From Rebecca billardiae RCC1528 (lineage: Eukaryota > Haptophyta): DNA of 64,000 bases. The notes beneath the pieces were generated by a model. That model ran no database searches. It was not told where the DNA came from and saw only the letters and a list, made by a program, of their open reading frames with translations. Below, one piece after another: positions 55,251 to 64,000 of the stretch; within the stretch, counting starts at the first letter, position 1; each line of letters opens with the position of its first letter. The translations under genes were made by a program, and so were the position numbers. The stretch spans positions 2,480,001 through 2,544,000 of the forward strand of contig OZ251222.1 of the NCBI GenBank assembly GCA_965240325.2. Direction: 5' to 3'.

Positions 55251-56409
55251 TGATGATGTGAATAATTGATGACGTAATACTGCGCGGGCGCCCGGTGCCG
55301 TACGCCGGTCTGTTTTGTGGCGGTGTCTTTGTGCAGTGTTGGATGGCGTCAATCACGCCTTAACCAAGTGTGCACATTAAAACCGATATAGTCGTAAATA
55401 ACTGTATCGCAATAAATCGCTGGCGCCGGCCCAGTGGCCCCAGTTGTGCCGAAAGGTCATAAGGGGTTAAGCCACTATAACTGTCAGGCAGCCGCCATCG
55501 TGCGACGACGTGCCCACGCCCACGTGCGCGAATTTGTGCGACGTTCACAGCGACGAGGTCGCGGTCCCCGGCCGCTCCGACGCGCTCTTGACTTCCGCGT
55601 GGGACGTGCGGAGGTCAAGAACCCATCCTACTCGTCGACGGTGCCGACCTCGCAGCCCTGAACGTCGCACAAATTTGAGATTGGCACCTCTGGCGGGGGC
55701 CGCGACACGCATGCCAGGTCCGCGCGGCGCTCTGTGGGCAAGCGAGCCAAGGGGCGCAGCGAGTCCGGTGCGGCTGTCGTACGGGTCGAGCGCGAGCGCC
55801 GAGTCGCAGCCGCGCGCGCGCCGCGCCGCTGGCGCCGGGTCGCCCGGGGGAGAAGGCGCAGCTGCAGTGCTCCTCTGCCATCACGCGATCCGCCGGCAGA
55901 AAGACCAGACTTTGCGCCCAGTTTTGACCAAAACGATGGGTTTTTAACTCCGCGCGATCTGGGTAACCTGACACTTATAGTGGCTCGGCCCTTTATCGGA
56001 CCGCGTTCCGCGGTCCTCTAAGTCCGTCAGAACCAACGTAGTTGGGGGCCCGCGGTGCAGCTATGCCACCCGCTCCGTCGCGGCACATTCTGTCTTCGGA
56101 GTTCGGTCTCGGTCTCGGACTGTCTGATGTAGCCACGCCGCGGTCGCCGCCGCGTCGTTGCAGTGCGAGGGCCGCTGCACGCGTTGGCGCCGCCGCGGCG
56201 GTGGACCGACGGGGCCGCGGTGCGCGAGGGCGACTGCGAGCAGCGGGGCGAGAGGGGAGCACGGCGTCGCCCGTAGCATATGCCACCTCGCCATCGTCGC
56301 GGAGACGCCGCTCGCAGATCAGCCTATAACCGGTGGCTGTCTCAGAACTACAGTGCTGAGTGGCACCTCGGACTCGGCGGTGACCAGACTCCAGAGTCGG
56401 TGGCAGGTC
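55251..56409. other. Intergenic with a foldback element
   Basis: Holds the 145-bp foldback at 55531-55675. 55680-56409 is GC-rich with overlapping short frames and no family motif. No RNA gene recognised. Confidence 0.5.
55531..55675. repeat. 145-bp concentric foldback
   Basis: The outer 17-bp arms (55531-55547 and 55659-55675) are perfect. A central 12-bp stem with one mismatch (55587-55598 and 55608-55619) has the same centre, 55603. Size and geometry match the foldback at 9151-9293, though the sequences differ. Confidence 0.65.
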
Positions 56410-57165
56410 TCATCGCGCACCATCACCGCCAGCGGATTCTATACCAGTCGAGGACGCCTCCGTGCCAGCGAGTGCCGCCATCGAGTTTGTCCCGAGACTG
56501 CTCGAGACTGGCGTGCTCGAGTTGGGGAGACCTATCTTGGAGAGCACGAGCGCGTCCACGTGCCGGCTCGAGCGCGAGGTTTGGATCGTCGTGGCATTCC
56601 GCACTGGCGCCGAGGACGGGCGAATGCCGGCTGGTCTCACCTGCCGGCCGGGTTGTGGCGTCCGTGGAGTTCTCGAGGCGATACGCGGCGGCGGGCGCTC
56701 GGAGGGGACCAGGGTGACGTGGCCCAGCGCTACAGCCTTTCGTTCTTGCTGCTGGGGCGGCCTGGCGCGGCCACGATGCGGTCCACTCGTCGTCGTGCCA
56801 AGCTGCACCGCAGGGACCGAGCCCGTGTCAATGAAGTCGCGGTAGGCTGGGTACAGCCGCCCCTGAGGCGTGATGCCCACGCGCCCACGGGCACCCATGT
56901 GCATCTCGAGCTGCACCACGCGCTCGCGCACGGAGAGCAGTAGGTTGATCAAGTCGCGGTTCTGCCTGGCGAGCGCCGCGTTCATCTCCTCGCTCTCATC
57001 GAGCGCCCTGCGCATGGACTCGGCCTCCGCTTCGAGCGAGGCGCACAGCGCGTCGGCTTCTCGCGCCTTGCGCTGCGCGTAGAGGTGAAGTTGGACTGCG
57101 TGGTGTGCCTCTTCATCCGGGCTGCTGTTACGCGCAGTAGTACGATCAGCACGCCGGGCCGCCAT
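56410..57165 (-). CDS. Coiled-coil protein with disordered tail, function unknown
   Basis: 251 residues. Residues 25-95 form a coiled coil (AREADALCASLEAEAESMRRALDE, then QNRDLINLLLSVRERVVQLEM). The rest is Ser/Pro/Thr/Arg-rich and probably disordered, with possible phosphorylation sites (RTPRTPQP, RPSSAPV). No catalytic or binding motif is seen. It sits divergent from the aspartic-protease homologue with the two start codons about 200 bp apart. Codon use matches the other genes, so I think it is real, but I cannot name it. Confidence 0.65.
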   Translation of the reverse strand: MAARRADRTTARNSSPDEEAHHAVQLHLYAQRKAREADALCASLEAEAESMRRALDESEEMNAALARQNRDLINLLLSVRERVVQLEMHMGARGRVGITPQGRLYPAYRDFIDTGSVPAVQLGTTTSGPHRGRARPPQQQERKAVALGHVTLVPSERPPPRIASRTPRTPQPGRQVRPAGIRPSSAPVRNATTIQTSRSSRHVDALVLSKIGLPNSSTPVSSSLGTNSMAALAGTEASSTGIESAGGDGAR

Positions 57166-57364
57166 GGTTGATGCAGTGCTGCGGTTTTCGTTTTACACCG
57201 CCGGCCCCGGACCGGTCCAGTTTTATTCAGTTTTCGTTTTCCATCGGACCGTGGTCCTGTCCTTGCTTTTGCCTTTGCTTTTGGCTTTTGCCCCTCCCAA
57301 CTTCCATCTTCCGGGGCCTCCGGGGGGGTGGGTGGGTGAGATCAGACGCCGGTGGAGGAGGGAG

Positions 57365-59293
57365 ATGCGTGCTGCCCTTCTCGCGCTGCTGCTACCCGTC
57401 GCCGCCGCCGCCGAGTTCGTGCGCATCCCTCTGCACAGCTTGAACGGCACTCTCGCCGTCCACGTCTCCCTTGGCGACCGTGGCCCGCTCTTCCTGCGCG
57501 TGGACACGACAACCTCACTTGTCACCGTCCCAGCACGTGGATGCGAGTCGTGCCGGCCAGCTGGCCCGTGCTACGAGCTGTATGAGTCCTCGCACACACG
57601 CACCATCGCCCCGTGCGATCGCGGCTGCGCCGCGTGCAGCACGTCGGGGGCGTGCCTCTTCACCGACGAGCTGCACGGCGCCACTCGGACCGGCGTGTTT
57701 GCTTTCGAGCGGCTCGAGCTGCTGGGCACGCGCACGATGGCCGTGATCGTGCGGCTCGGCGCCGTGCTCAACGTGTCTCGGCCGCGCTCGCTCGCCCCCG
57801 AGCACGCCGAGCTCGGCGTGCTCGGCCTGGGCCTGCCGCTCAAGGTGCGCCACCGCACCTCGAGCACGTTCGTTGAGGCTCTGATGCGTTGGAGCCTCGC
57901 GTCGCAGCCGGTGTTCTGCATGTGCATGGGCGGCGGGGGCAGCGGCACGCTCGCGATCGGGGGCGTCGACGCGAGCCTGTTCACCAGCGCGCTGCAGTGG
58001 GCGCCGTTGTACCCGAGCAGCACGCTGTACGCCGTCGGCGTGCACGACCTGGCTGTCAGCGTGGGCGCGCGCGGTGGCGCGGCGCAGCGCGTGACGCTGA
58101 GCGCAGGCCTGCCGCTCGAGGCGTTCCCGGCGGCGGTGATCGACCCGTCCTCCGGGCCGATGCAGCTCCCGGCGCCCGTCTACGACGCGCTCGCGGCATT
58201 GCTCAGCGCCGGCTGCGAGCTCGCACACAGCAACGCCGACCCTCGCGTGTGCGCGCGCCAGCGGCGCGTCCTCGAGCGTCCACACGCGTGCATCGACGCA
58301 CCTCCGGCCGAGCTGGGCCGCTGGCCGGAGCTCGAGCTCGTGCTCGACGGCGGCGCGCGCGTGCGGGTGCCGCCGGCCGCGTACCTGTACGAGGAGGAGC
58401 GCGGCAGCGCCAATCGATCGGACGGAGCCGCAGCCGCCGCCGCGCGGCAGTGCGTCCGTCTGGCCGTGCGCAGGCGGTCTGTGTCGCGCGGCCAGATTGT
58501 GCTGGGCAGCCGTCTGCTTGCACAAGTGCTGCTGGTCGTCGATCGCGCCGCCGGCCGTGCTGGGTTCGCGCAGCCCAACCGCGCGCAGTGCGGCGCGCGC
58601 GGCCCGTCGCCACCGCCGGAGAACGAGACGGCGCCTGCCTCGTCGTGCCCCGCACCGCCGCGCGGTGCCGACGACTTCCTGTCGGGCGCGCACGCGCTGG
58701 GCTGGTTTAGCGGCTGGGTGCGCGCGGTGCTCCTCTCGCTGGCGTTCACCTCCGGCGTCGCCGGCGTGTTCCTCGCCGGCCCGCTGCTACTGCAGCGTGC
58801 GCTGGGCCTCGTGACGCGCGTCTTTTCGAGGCGCCGGCGCCTCGGGGCGGAGCAGCTGCTGCGCGCGCCTGGCTCCGAGGCCGCCCCAGCAGACGAGGAC
58901 GGCGCGGGCGGCGAAGACGCGAGCTGGTACGAGACTGACGACGATGCGGAGGGCGAGGAGGGGGAGACGGAGGGGGACGACGACGGGAGCTGGGCCGACG
59001 AGGCCGACGAGGATGCGCGCGAGCCAGATGTGGAGGCGTCCGCGGAGGCCGTGGACGTCGATCCTCGCTCTGGCGATCCGGAGGCGCTGCACCCCGGCCT
59101 CGATGCGGATGCTGCGACGCCCCCGCTCCCGTCCGGGGGCTCGCTTGAGCTGCAGCCGGCTGGCAGCGCGCAGGAGAGCGACGCAGCCGAGGTGCGCGAG
59201 GGTGTAGATGCTGGCGCAGAGGAGCGAGCGGCGGGTGCAGGGATGCGACGTCCTGCTCGCCCTCCAGTCGTCCCGTCGTCGGCAACGGCATGA
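57365..59293 (+). CDS. Transmembrane pepsin-like aspartic-protease homologue with degenerate active site
   Basis: 642 residues; the ATG at 57365 starts a clean signal peptide (MRAALLALLLPVAAAAEF). The pepsin-like domain spans about 20-430. Where family A1 enzymes have DTGSS the first lobe reads VDTTTSLVTVP, so the Asp is kept and the Gly is lost. In the second lobe the D[ST]G motif reads VIDPSSGPMQLP. Cys pairs (CESC, CAACSTSGAC) and GTLAIGGVD with YPSSTLYAVG fit the fold. A membrane helix follows (AVLLSLAFTSGVAGVFLAGPLLL), then a very acidic Asp/Glu-rich cytoplasmic tail. The topology resembles BACE-type enzymes. Loss of both DxG motifs suggests an inactive receptor-like or chaperone-like role; weak activity cannot be excluded. 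Confidence 0.85.
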   Translation: MRAALLALLLPVAAAAEFVRIPLHSLNGTLAVHVSLGDRGPLFLRVDTTTSLVTVPARGCESCRPAGPCYELYESSHTRTIAPCDRGCAACSTSGACLFTDELHGATRTGVFAFERLELLGTRTMAVIVRLGAVLNVSRPRSLAPEHAELGVLGLGLPLKVRHRTSSTFVEALMRWSLASQPVFCMCMGGGGSGTLAIGGVDASLFTSALQWAPLYPSSTLYAVGVHDLAVSVGARGGAAQRVTLSAGLPLEAFPAAVIDPSSGPMQLPAPVYDALAALLSAGCELAHSNADPRVCARQRRVLERPHACIDAPPAELGRWPELELVLDGGARVRVPPAAYLYEEERGSANRSDGAAAAAARQCVRLAVRRRSVSRGQIVLGSRLLAQVLLVVDRAAGRAGFAQPNRAQCGARGPSPPPENETAPASSCPAPPRGADDFLSGAHALGWFSGWVRAVLLSLAFTSGVAGVFLAGPLLLQRALGLVTRVFSRRRRLGAEQLLRAPGSEAAPADEDGAGGEDASWYETDDDAEGEEGETEGDDDGSWADEADEDAREPDVEASAEAVDVDPRSGDPEALHPGLDADAATPPLPSGGSLELQPAGSAQESDAAEVREGVDAGAEERAAGAGMRRPARPPVVPSSATA

Positions 59294-59915
59294 TGACGAA
59301 AGCGATCGCCCGGCCAGGCGCCAGCCGGCGGCCGGGCCGGCGGGCGGCGGCAGCAATTTAAGAAATACTGAGGCACTCCGATGACGGCGTCGGCGATGAG
59401 TCGCGATGATCGATGGCGATGACAGCCGTACGACGACTACCATTGATGATGATGAGTATAAGCTAGCAGTGATAATAATGACGACTGATGATGACGTTCC
59501 GGGATCCGATTCAACTCATTTGTCATCGGGCTCATCGGCAATCGGCATGGCTGTGAACGTACTACGTAGTCATCGTCCGATCAGTCTGAGTCTCAGATTA
59601 TATCATCGCGGCGGCGATCGTGCGCATTTCGTGCATGCGCCTTGGCAGCGCCAGCGGATCTATAAATAGGCATCATCATGTATTCGCGCGCGGCGCAATA
59701 ATTAAATTCATCATCAAAATTTTAAAGTAGACTTTATTTTAATTATATCTATATGCTGCGCTGCCGTGGCCGGGCGTGCGCTGCCTTCATCAATCAGTCA
59801 CCGTGGCTAAGCGCGCGCGCATCGTCCGATCGTCCGACGAGGCGCGCCGCGCGTCGATTCATCACTCGTCATCAGGCAGAGTCAGAGGTCATCATCTGGA
59901 CATCACTCATAGTCA
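59294..59915. other. Intergenic between convergent genes
   Basis: Spacer with many ATGATG/CATCAT words and AT-rich stretches near 59680-59750. No gene seen. Confidence 0.5.
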
Positions 59916-61370
59916 TCAGTCATCGTCGTCCCCCGGCACGGGCGGCCAGATGCCGACAAACGTGAAGCCGCCCACGTCCTTTGCGACGTTCACAGTGATG
60001 GCGCGCTTCTTGAGCGCGTTATCGGTGGGTCGCCACGAGTGGCGCGCGCGGTCAAACGCGCAGAACGTGAGGAGGAAGTCGGTCGCGCACCACAGGCTCG
60101 CGAACGCCCGCATCCGCGCCTCGCGGTCGGCCGGTCGGAGCGCGAAGAAGGTGAGCGTCTCCCACTCGGGCGCCCAGACGCCCGCGATGCGGTTGAGCTG
60201 CATCAGCCCGCCGGTGACGGAGACGAGCTCTTTCGGGGGCAGCCCGGACGCGGCGAGGTGCGAGCGGTGCACGGGCAGCACCTCGCGCGAGCCCAGCTGC
60301 GCGTCGCGCTCGCCCGCGGCCGCGCGCACGTACGGCGGCGTCGGCACCGTCTGCAGCGGCACCACAAAGGTCGCCTTGCCTGACGGCACGTTCGGGTCTC
60401 CGATCACCTTGCGGAAGACGAGCCGTCGCGGCTTGCGCTCGTCGACGTCGCACGGGTCGAACGCGTCCGAGTCCGCCTCGCCCTCGTCGAGCACACACAC
60501 CTGCACCACCTCCAGCCCGTGCGAGCCGTACCGCGCCAGGTAGAGGCCCGACAGCTCGCCCGCGCCTACGAGCGCGAGCTCTGGCGGCTGACGGACGGGG
60601 CGGCCTGGCCAGCAGCCCGCGCCCTCGAGCCTCTCGAAGTGCTCGGTGCTTGCCTGCGCATCGAGCCCGTGGAGCACAGCCGGCACGCCCGGCGGGAAGC
60701 GCGGCTGCCCCAGCGCGCGCCCAAAGTCCACGTCGACCGAGCGCCCGTCGCGCCCAAACACGATCTGCGCCTGCCGGCCGCGCGGCGTGCTCACGTAGTC
60801 GCTGAAGACGGTGATCTGCTTGTGCACGCGCACGGCGCGGCTCGCCGGGCCCATGAACTCCTCGACGAAGCGGAGGCAGAAGACTGGGTCGGTGCGCAGA
60901 CCCAGCGTGTGGTCCTCCGCGAGGCTGGCGCGGCGTGTCAGCTCGCACATCAGCCCCGACTCCGTCCACTCGCTGACGAGCAGCGCGCCGGCCGGCTGCC
61001 GGCTGGTGGAGCGCCACTGGCCCACGCCCCCGCACGCGCCCGTCTCCTCGAGGAGCGTGTGCAGCGCCCTGTAGCTCGATAGACCCGCTGTCTTGCGCAG
61101 CCCCTCCAGCCACCCCTCGGCCATGCCTGCGGGCAGACCGAGTGCCACCTCGCGCTCGATGCACAGGTGCCGCCACAGGTCCTCGTCGCGGCTCGCGATC
61201 GTCAGCTCGATGCATACGCCGGCGCAGGCCCGGACCGCCACCGGCTCCGCGTGCTTTAGCACGGCCACCCACGCATCTGCGTTGAGCACCACCTGCTGAC
61301 GGTCCTCCCCGCCATCACCGACAACGCTCGCACCTTCCATTGCTTCGATCCCAGCCGCGCGCGCGGACAT
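59916..61370 (-). CDS. F-box protein, FBXO31-like
   Basis: 484 residues from ATG 61370 (61340 is also possible). An F-box-like N-terminal motif (VLKHAEPVAVRACAGVC...SRDEDLWRHLCIERE) would bind SKP1 and place the protein in an SCF ubiquitin ligase. The C-terminal half has a substrate-binding-type domain resembling FBXO31 and related plant F-box proteins: LSGLYLARYGSHGLEVVQV, RRLVFRKVIGDPNVPSGKATF, and GLMQLNRIAGVWAPEW. It ends in a short acidic tail (PGDDDD). FBXO31 marks damaged or phosphorylated proteins for degradation in animals; the target here is unknown. It is divergent from the coiled-coil gene at 61530. Confidence 0.82.
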   Translation of the reverse strand: MSARAAGIEAMEGASVVGDGGEDRQQVVLNADAWVAVLKHAEPVAVRACAGVCIELTIASRDEDLWRHLCIEREVALGLPAGMAEGWLEGLRKTAGLSSYRALHTLLEETGACGGVGQWRSTSRQPAGALLVSEWTESGLMCELTRRASLAEDHTLGLRTDPVFCLRFVEEFMGPASRAVRVHKQITVFSDYVSTPRGRQAQIVFGRDGRSVDVDFGRALGQPRFPPGVPAVLHGLDAQASTEHFERLEGAGCWPGRPVRQPPELALVGAGELSGLYLARYGSHGLEVVQVCVLDEGEADSDAFDPCDVDERKPRRLVFRKVIGDPNVPSGKATFVVPLQTVPTPPYVRAAAGERDAQLGSREVLPVHRSHLAASGLPPKELVSVTGGLMQLNRIAGVWAPEWETLTFFALRPADREARMRAFASLWCATDFLLTFCAFDRARHSWRPTDNALKKRAITVNVAKDVGGFTFVGIWPPVPGDDDD

Positions 61371-61466
61371 CCTCAAGCTTCCAGCAGCGGAGCACTCGTC
61401 CGGAGTTCTCAGGCGACCGCCCGGACTCGTTTTTGCCGTCAAAGAAATGCGTCCCTGATGTTCATT

Positions 61467-61482
61467 TTTTCGGCGCCGAAAA
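61467..61482. promoter_or_regulatory. Perfect 16-bp palindrome in a divergent promoter
   Basis: TTTTCGGCGCCGAAAA is its own reverse complement and lies between the starts of the F-box (61370) and coiled-coil (61530) genes. It resembles a binding site for a dimeric regulator; E2F-like but not a strict E2F consensus. Confidence 0.45.
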
Positions 61483-61529
61483 CATTCAAACTCAAACGAC
61501 GGCCGACGGGCCGCTCGGCCGGCCCGGCG

Positions 61530-64000
61530 ATGGAGCAGCCCTCGGCCGAGGAGGTCGATGACCTCAGGCGGGCGCTGTTCGACGCGCAGACGCGGACGTT
61601 TGTCCTCGAGGTGTGTGTGTGTGACCTCCAATGCTGCCAGCTCCGCGTACTCGCCTGCCACTTGTCCGCCGCGCACACCCAGGTGGACTGACATGCGTCC
61701 GCGCTCGCATGCCTGGCTCTCGTGCGCCATTGCGCAGAATCAAGTGGCCGACCTTGCCGGCGGGCGTGACGCCGCGGAGGTTCACGAGGAGCTGCTGAGC
61801 ACGCGCAAGAAGCTCGAAGAGCGGGAGCATAGCCTGCTGGTGCGCGCTCGCGATGCGCGCCCCGCGCGCGCGCACATGCGCGCGCAGCCCGAGACACGAG
61901 CGTGGCCCTCGGTGCGTCTGTGCTCGGCTGCAGGAGGTGGATCGCCGGGCCAAGGCTTACGGGCAGCAGGTGCGCGAGCTGAAGGAGCTCCTCGTCAAGG
62001 CTCGCGGCTCGCTTGCATCCAGCGCCGAGCGCGAGAACGCGGACGCCGAGGCCCGGCGCCTCCTCGAAGCCGAGCTGGAGGCGGCCACCGCGCGCGCGGA
62101 GGCGACACGCGCCGAGTCGGCAAAGCTGCAGCGGGTGATCGGCGCAGCAGGGTGCACGGTGGAGTGCCTGACGGGTGCGCTGGAGGACGTGGATGCCGAG
62201 TACGACCAGCTCTACGGGTGCGCGTGCGCCCCACCGCGACCAGCCTCATCTTCGGCCTGCGCCACGGACTGCTCGCACGGACTGATCTGACCTGACCCGC
62301 CGCGCCCCCGCGTGCGCACTCGCCGCGTGCATCGCCACCGCGCACCCCGCAGCGCGCACCGCGACTTCACCGCGGAGGTGGACGCGCTCCGCTGCACCTC
62401 CTCCCGCACCGCCGCGCACGAGCGCGGCGCCCTCGCCGAGGCGCAGGCGGAGCTGACCCGGCTTCGGCTTGACGCCTCGGGGCAGCGCGGACGGATTGCC
62501 GCGCTGCAGGCCGAGGCGACCAAGCTGAGGGCGCAGCTCGGCGCGGCGGAGACGAAGGCAGCGGACGCGGCGTCGAGCGGGGCGAGCGCCGCGGAGGCCG
62601 CGGCCAAGTTCGAGGTGCAGGCGCGCACCGTCGGGGAGGAGCTCACGGCGCTCAAGGCGCAGCTCGCACGCGCGCACGCCGACGGCGACGGCCGAGCGCG
62701 CCAGCTCGCTGAGGCGACGAGCTCGCTCGAGCGCGAGCGCGCGTCGCTTGAGGCGCTCGAGCGGCGCGCCGAGCGTGAGGCGCAGGTGCTGCAGGCGAAG
62801 CTGGACGACGCGAGCGCCGAGCTCAGCCGGCGCGAGCAGCGCTGCGCGCACCTGCAGCAGCAGCTCGAGGGCGCGCTCGGAGAGGGCAGGGAGGCACGCG
62901 CGGCGGTGGAGGCGGCGCGGCGGCACGGCGCGGGCGAGGGCGCTGCACACGCCATCGAGCTCCGAACGCTCGGCGCCGAGCTCGCTGTGCTCGAGACGTC
63001 TTGCGCACGGGTGGACGAGCGCGTCGCGACGCAGGTCGAGCAGGAGAGCGCAAAGGCGGCCGCGGCCACGGCGCGCGCCGAGCACGAGGCGGCGCACAAG
63101 ACGGCGGTGCGGAGCCGCGCGCGCCGGCGCGGCAGCGGCGCGGCGCGTGCCGCAGCTCGGGTGCTCCCACCCTCCGCTCACAGCGCCGTCCGCGCGCCCT
63201 CCGCGTGCTCCGTGCGCCCGCCGCCCGCCCGTGCGCGTGCGCAGGCCCTCGAGAGCCAGCTCGCCAAGACGAGCGCGCAGCTCAAGGTGGCCGAGCGCAA
63301 GCTGGGCGAGGCCACGCACCGGCTGGGCGCGGCGCAGCGGCACGGCACGCAGCTCCGCGCCGCGCAGGAGCAGCTCGCAGAGCTGCGCGCGGCGCTGGAC
63401 AAGAAGACCGCCCTGTGCGAGCGGCTGCTCAAGCGGCAGTCGGCGTTCCATCCCGCCGCACCGAGTGCGCACGCCGACGCCGGGCCGGACGACGACGGCC
63501 GCACGGGGCCGCGAGGGGCGTCGCTCGGCGGCGGCGGCGGCAAGGAGAACGCGCGTTCTGACGGGCTCCCCTCGCCGCGCCTCGCCGAGCAGCCGCGCTC
63601 GGCGCACGCGCGCTCCGGCCCGCTGCGCAGGCCCAACTTTGCGGCACCCTCGAGCTCGACAGCCAAGGGTGCGGCGCCCGCCGCTCGCACGGCCTTCCGC
63701 TCGCGCCCCGCGCTGCGCCCGGGTGGCGCAGCCTCGGCGCCGTCGACGCCCAAGCGGGAGACACGCTCGCCCGCGAGCGCGCGGCCTGCGCCGTCTCCCC
63801 GGCTTGAGGTGAGCACAGGCAATGACTCGCCCTGTCACGGCGGCTCCGAGCAAGACGCGGCGGCGCCCGATCTCGACTGCGCATCCGAGGCCTCCTTGGG
63901 GGCGGCCGGCCCGAGGCCGCGGCGCAAGTCAGGCGTCAAAGTCGTGCCGTCGCGCTACATGGAGTCTGCGCTTGCAGCGAGCAGCAACCGCCGTCGCTCA
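61530..64000 (+). CDS. Centrosomal-type coiled-coil protein, CM1-like N-terminus, 3' truncated
   Basis: Exons by inspection: 61530-61610, 61738-61839, 61934-62217, 62353-63106, 63245 to beyond the window. The fourth exon has no Met but its phase (2 to 0) and coiled-coil text fit, and joins keep frame. The start (DLRRALFDAQTRTFVLE, then VADLAGGRDAAEVHEELL) has the spacing of the centrosomin CM1 motif, which recruits gamma-tubulin complexes. A long coiled coil rich in Ala/Glu/Arg/Leu follows to about 63430, then a disordered Ser/Pro-rich basic region. Near the end VVPSRYMESALAASS resembles the microtubule-binding VKSRY motif of HAUS8. A role at microtubule-organising centres is inferred. Confidence 0.7.

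Overview
The window looks like nuclear DNA of a GC-rich unicellular eukaryote, most likely a photosynthetic protist with a secondary red-type plastid, such as a haptophyte or pelagophyte relative. The reasons are spliced genes with short GC-rich introns, a very GC-biased third codon position, and eukaryote-only families (ubiquitin protease, F-box, anoctamin, ADAM-like protease, telobox Myb, CRIPT, AGC kinase). Several proteins also start with a signal-peptide-like stretch followed by an Arg/Ser/Ala-rich region, as plastid proteins of such algae do. The taxon is inference; no rRNA or organelle marker is present. Exon joins were made by eye from GT-AG sites that keep frame and restore conserved motifs. 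Most 5' splice sites read GTGCG.

Layout. 0-7.3 kb: 3' part of a giant USP9X/USP34-like deubiquitinase (+, 5 exons). 7.6 kb: tRNA-like, SINE-like element. 7.9-8.6 kb: CRIPT-like protein with a C-terminal OCRE-like module (+). 8.6-10.8 kb: gene-poor, with a 143-bp foldback and an inverted-repeat element. 10.8-12.3 kb: membrane-anchored TPR protein (-), divergent from a telobox Myb protein (+, 12.5-13.8 kb). 14.3-16.2 kb: organellar glutamyl-tRNA synthetase (+). 16.2-19.7 kb: no recognisable gene, decayed tandem repeats. 19.7-23.8 kb: AGC kinase fused to about 21 ankyrin repeats and ending in a CAAX box (-). 23.8-26.6 kb: repeat-rich, with copies of a family whose tail recurs at 47.5 kb. 26.6-29.8 kb: zinc-knuckle protein (-) divergent from a two-domain glycosyltransferase (+). 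30.2 kb: foldback (MITE-like) element. 31.3-36.3 kb: small LSD1-type zinc-finger protein (-) divergent from a large ADAM-like transmembrane metalloprotease (+). 36.7-40.0 kb: AlkB-like dioxygenase (-) divergent from an anoctamin (+). 40.6-42.3 kb: secreted or membrane-tethered GH5 cellulase with a CBM2-like module (-). 42.5-43.0 kb: duplicated repeat. 43.8-46.4 kb: TPP1/Est3-like OB-fold candidate (-) divergent from a Rad60/NFATC2IP-like SUMO-like protein (+). 48.0-49.3 kb: Cys-rich type I membrane protein (+). 50.3-53.4 kb: acyltransferase-membrane-lipocalin fusion (-). 54.5-55.3 kb: EMAPII/Arc1-type tRNA-binding protein (+). 56.4-59.3 kb: coiled-coil protein (-) divergent from a degenerate transmembrane aspartic-protease homologue (+). 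59.9-61.4 kb: FBXO31-like F-box protein (-) divergent from a centrosomal-type coiled-coil protein (+) that runs off the end.

The genes are not one pathway. Themes recur: divergent pairs sharing promoters of about 160-480 bp, ubiquitin/SUMO signalling (USP, F-box, Rad60-like), possible telomere proteins (telobox Myb, OB-fold candidate) and secretory or surface proteins (GT, ADAM-like, GH5-CBM, Cys-rich, aspartic-protease homologue). The most unusual products are the prenylatable AGC kinase-ankyrin protein, the acyltransferase-lipocalin fusion, the TPP1-like candidate and the CRIPT-OCRE fusion.
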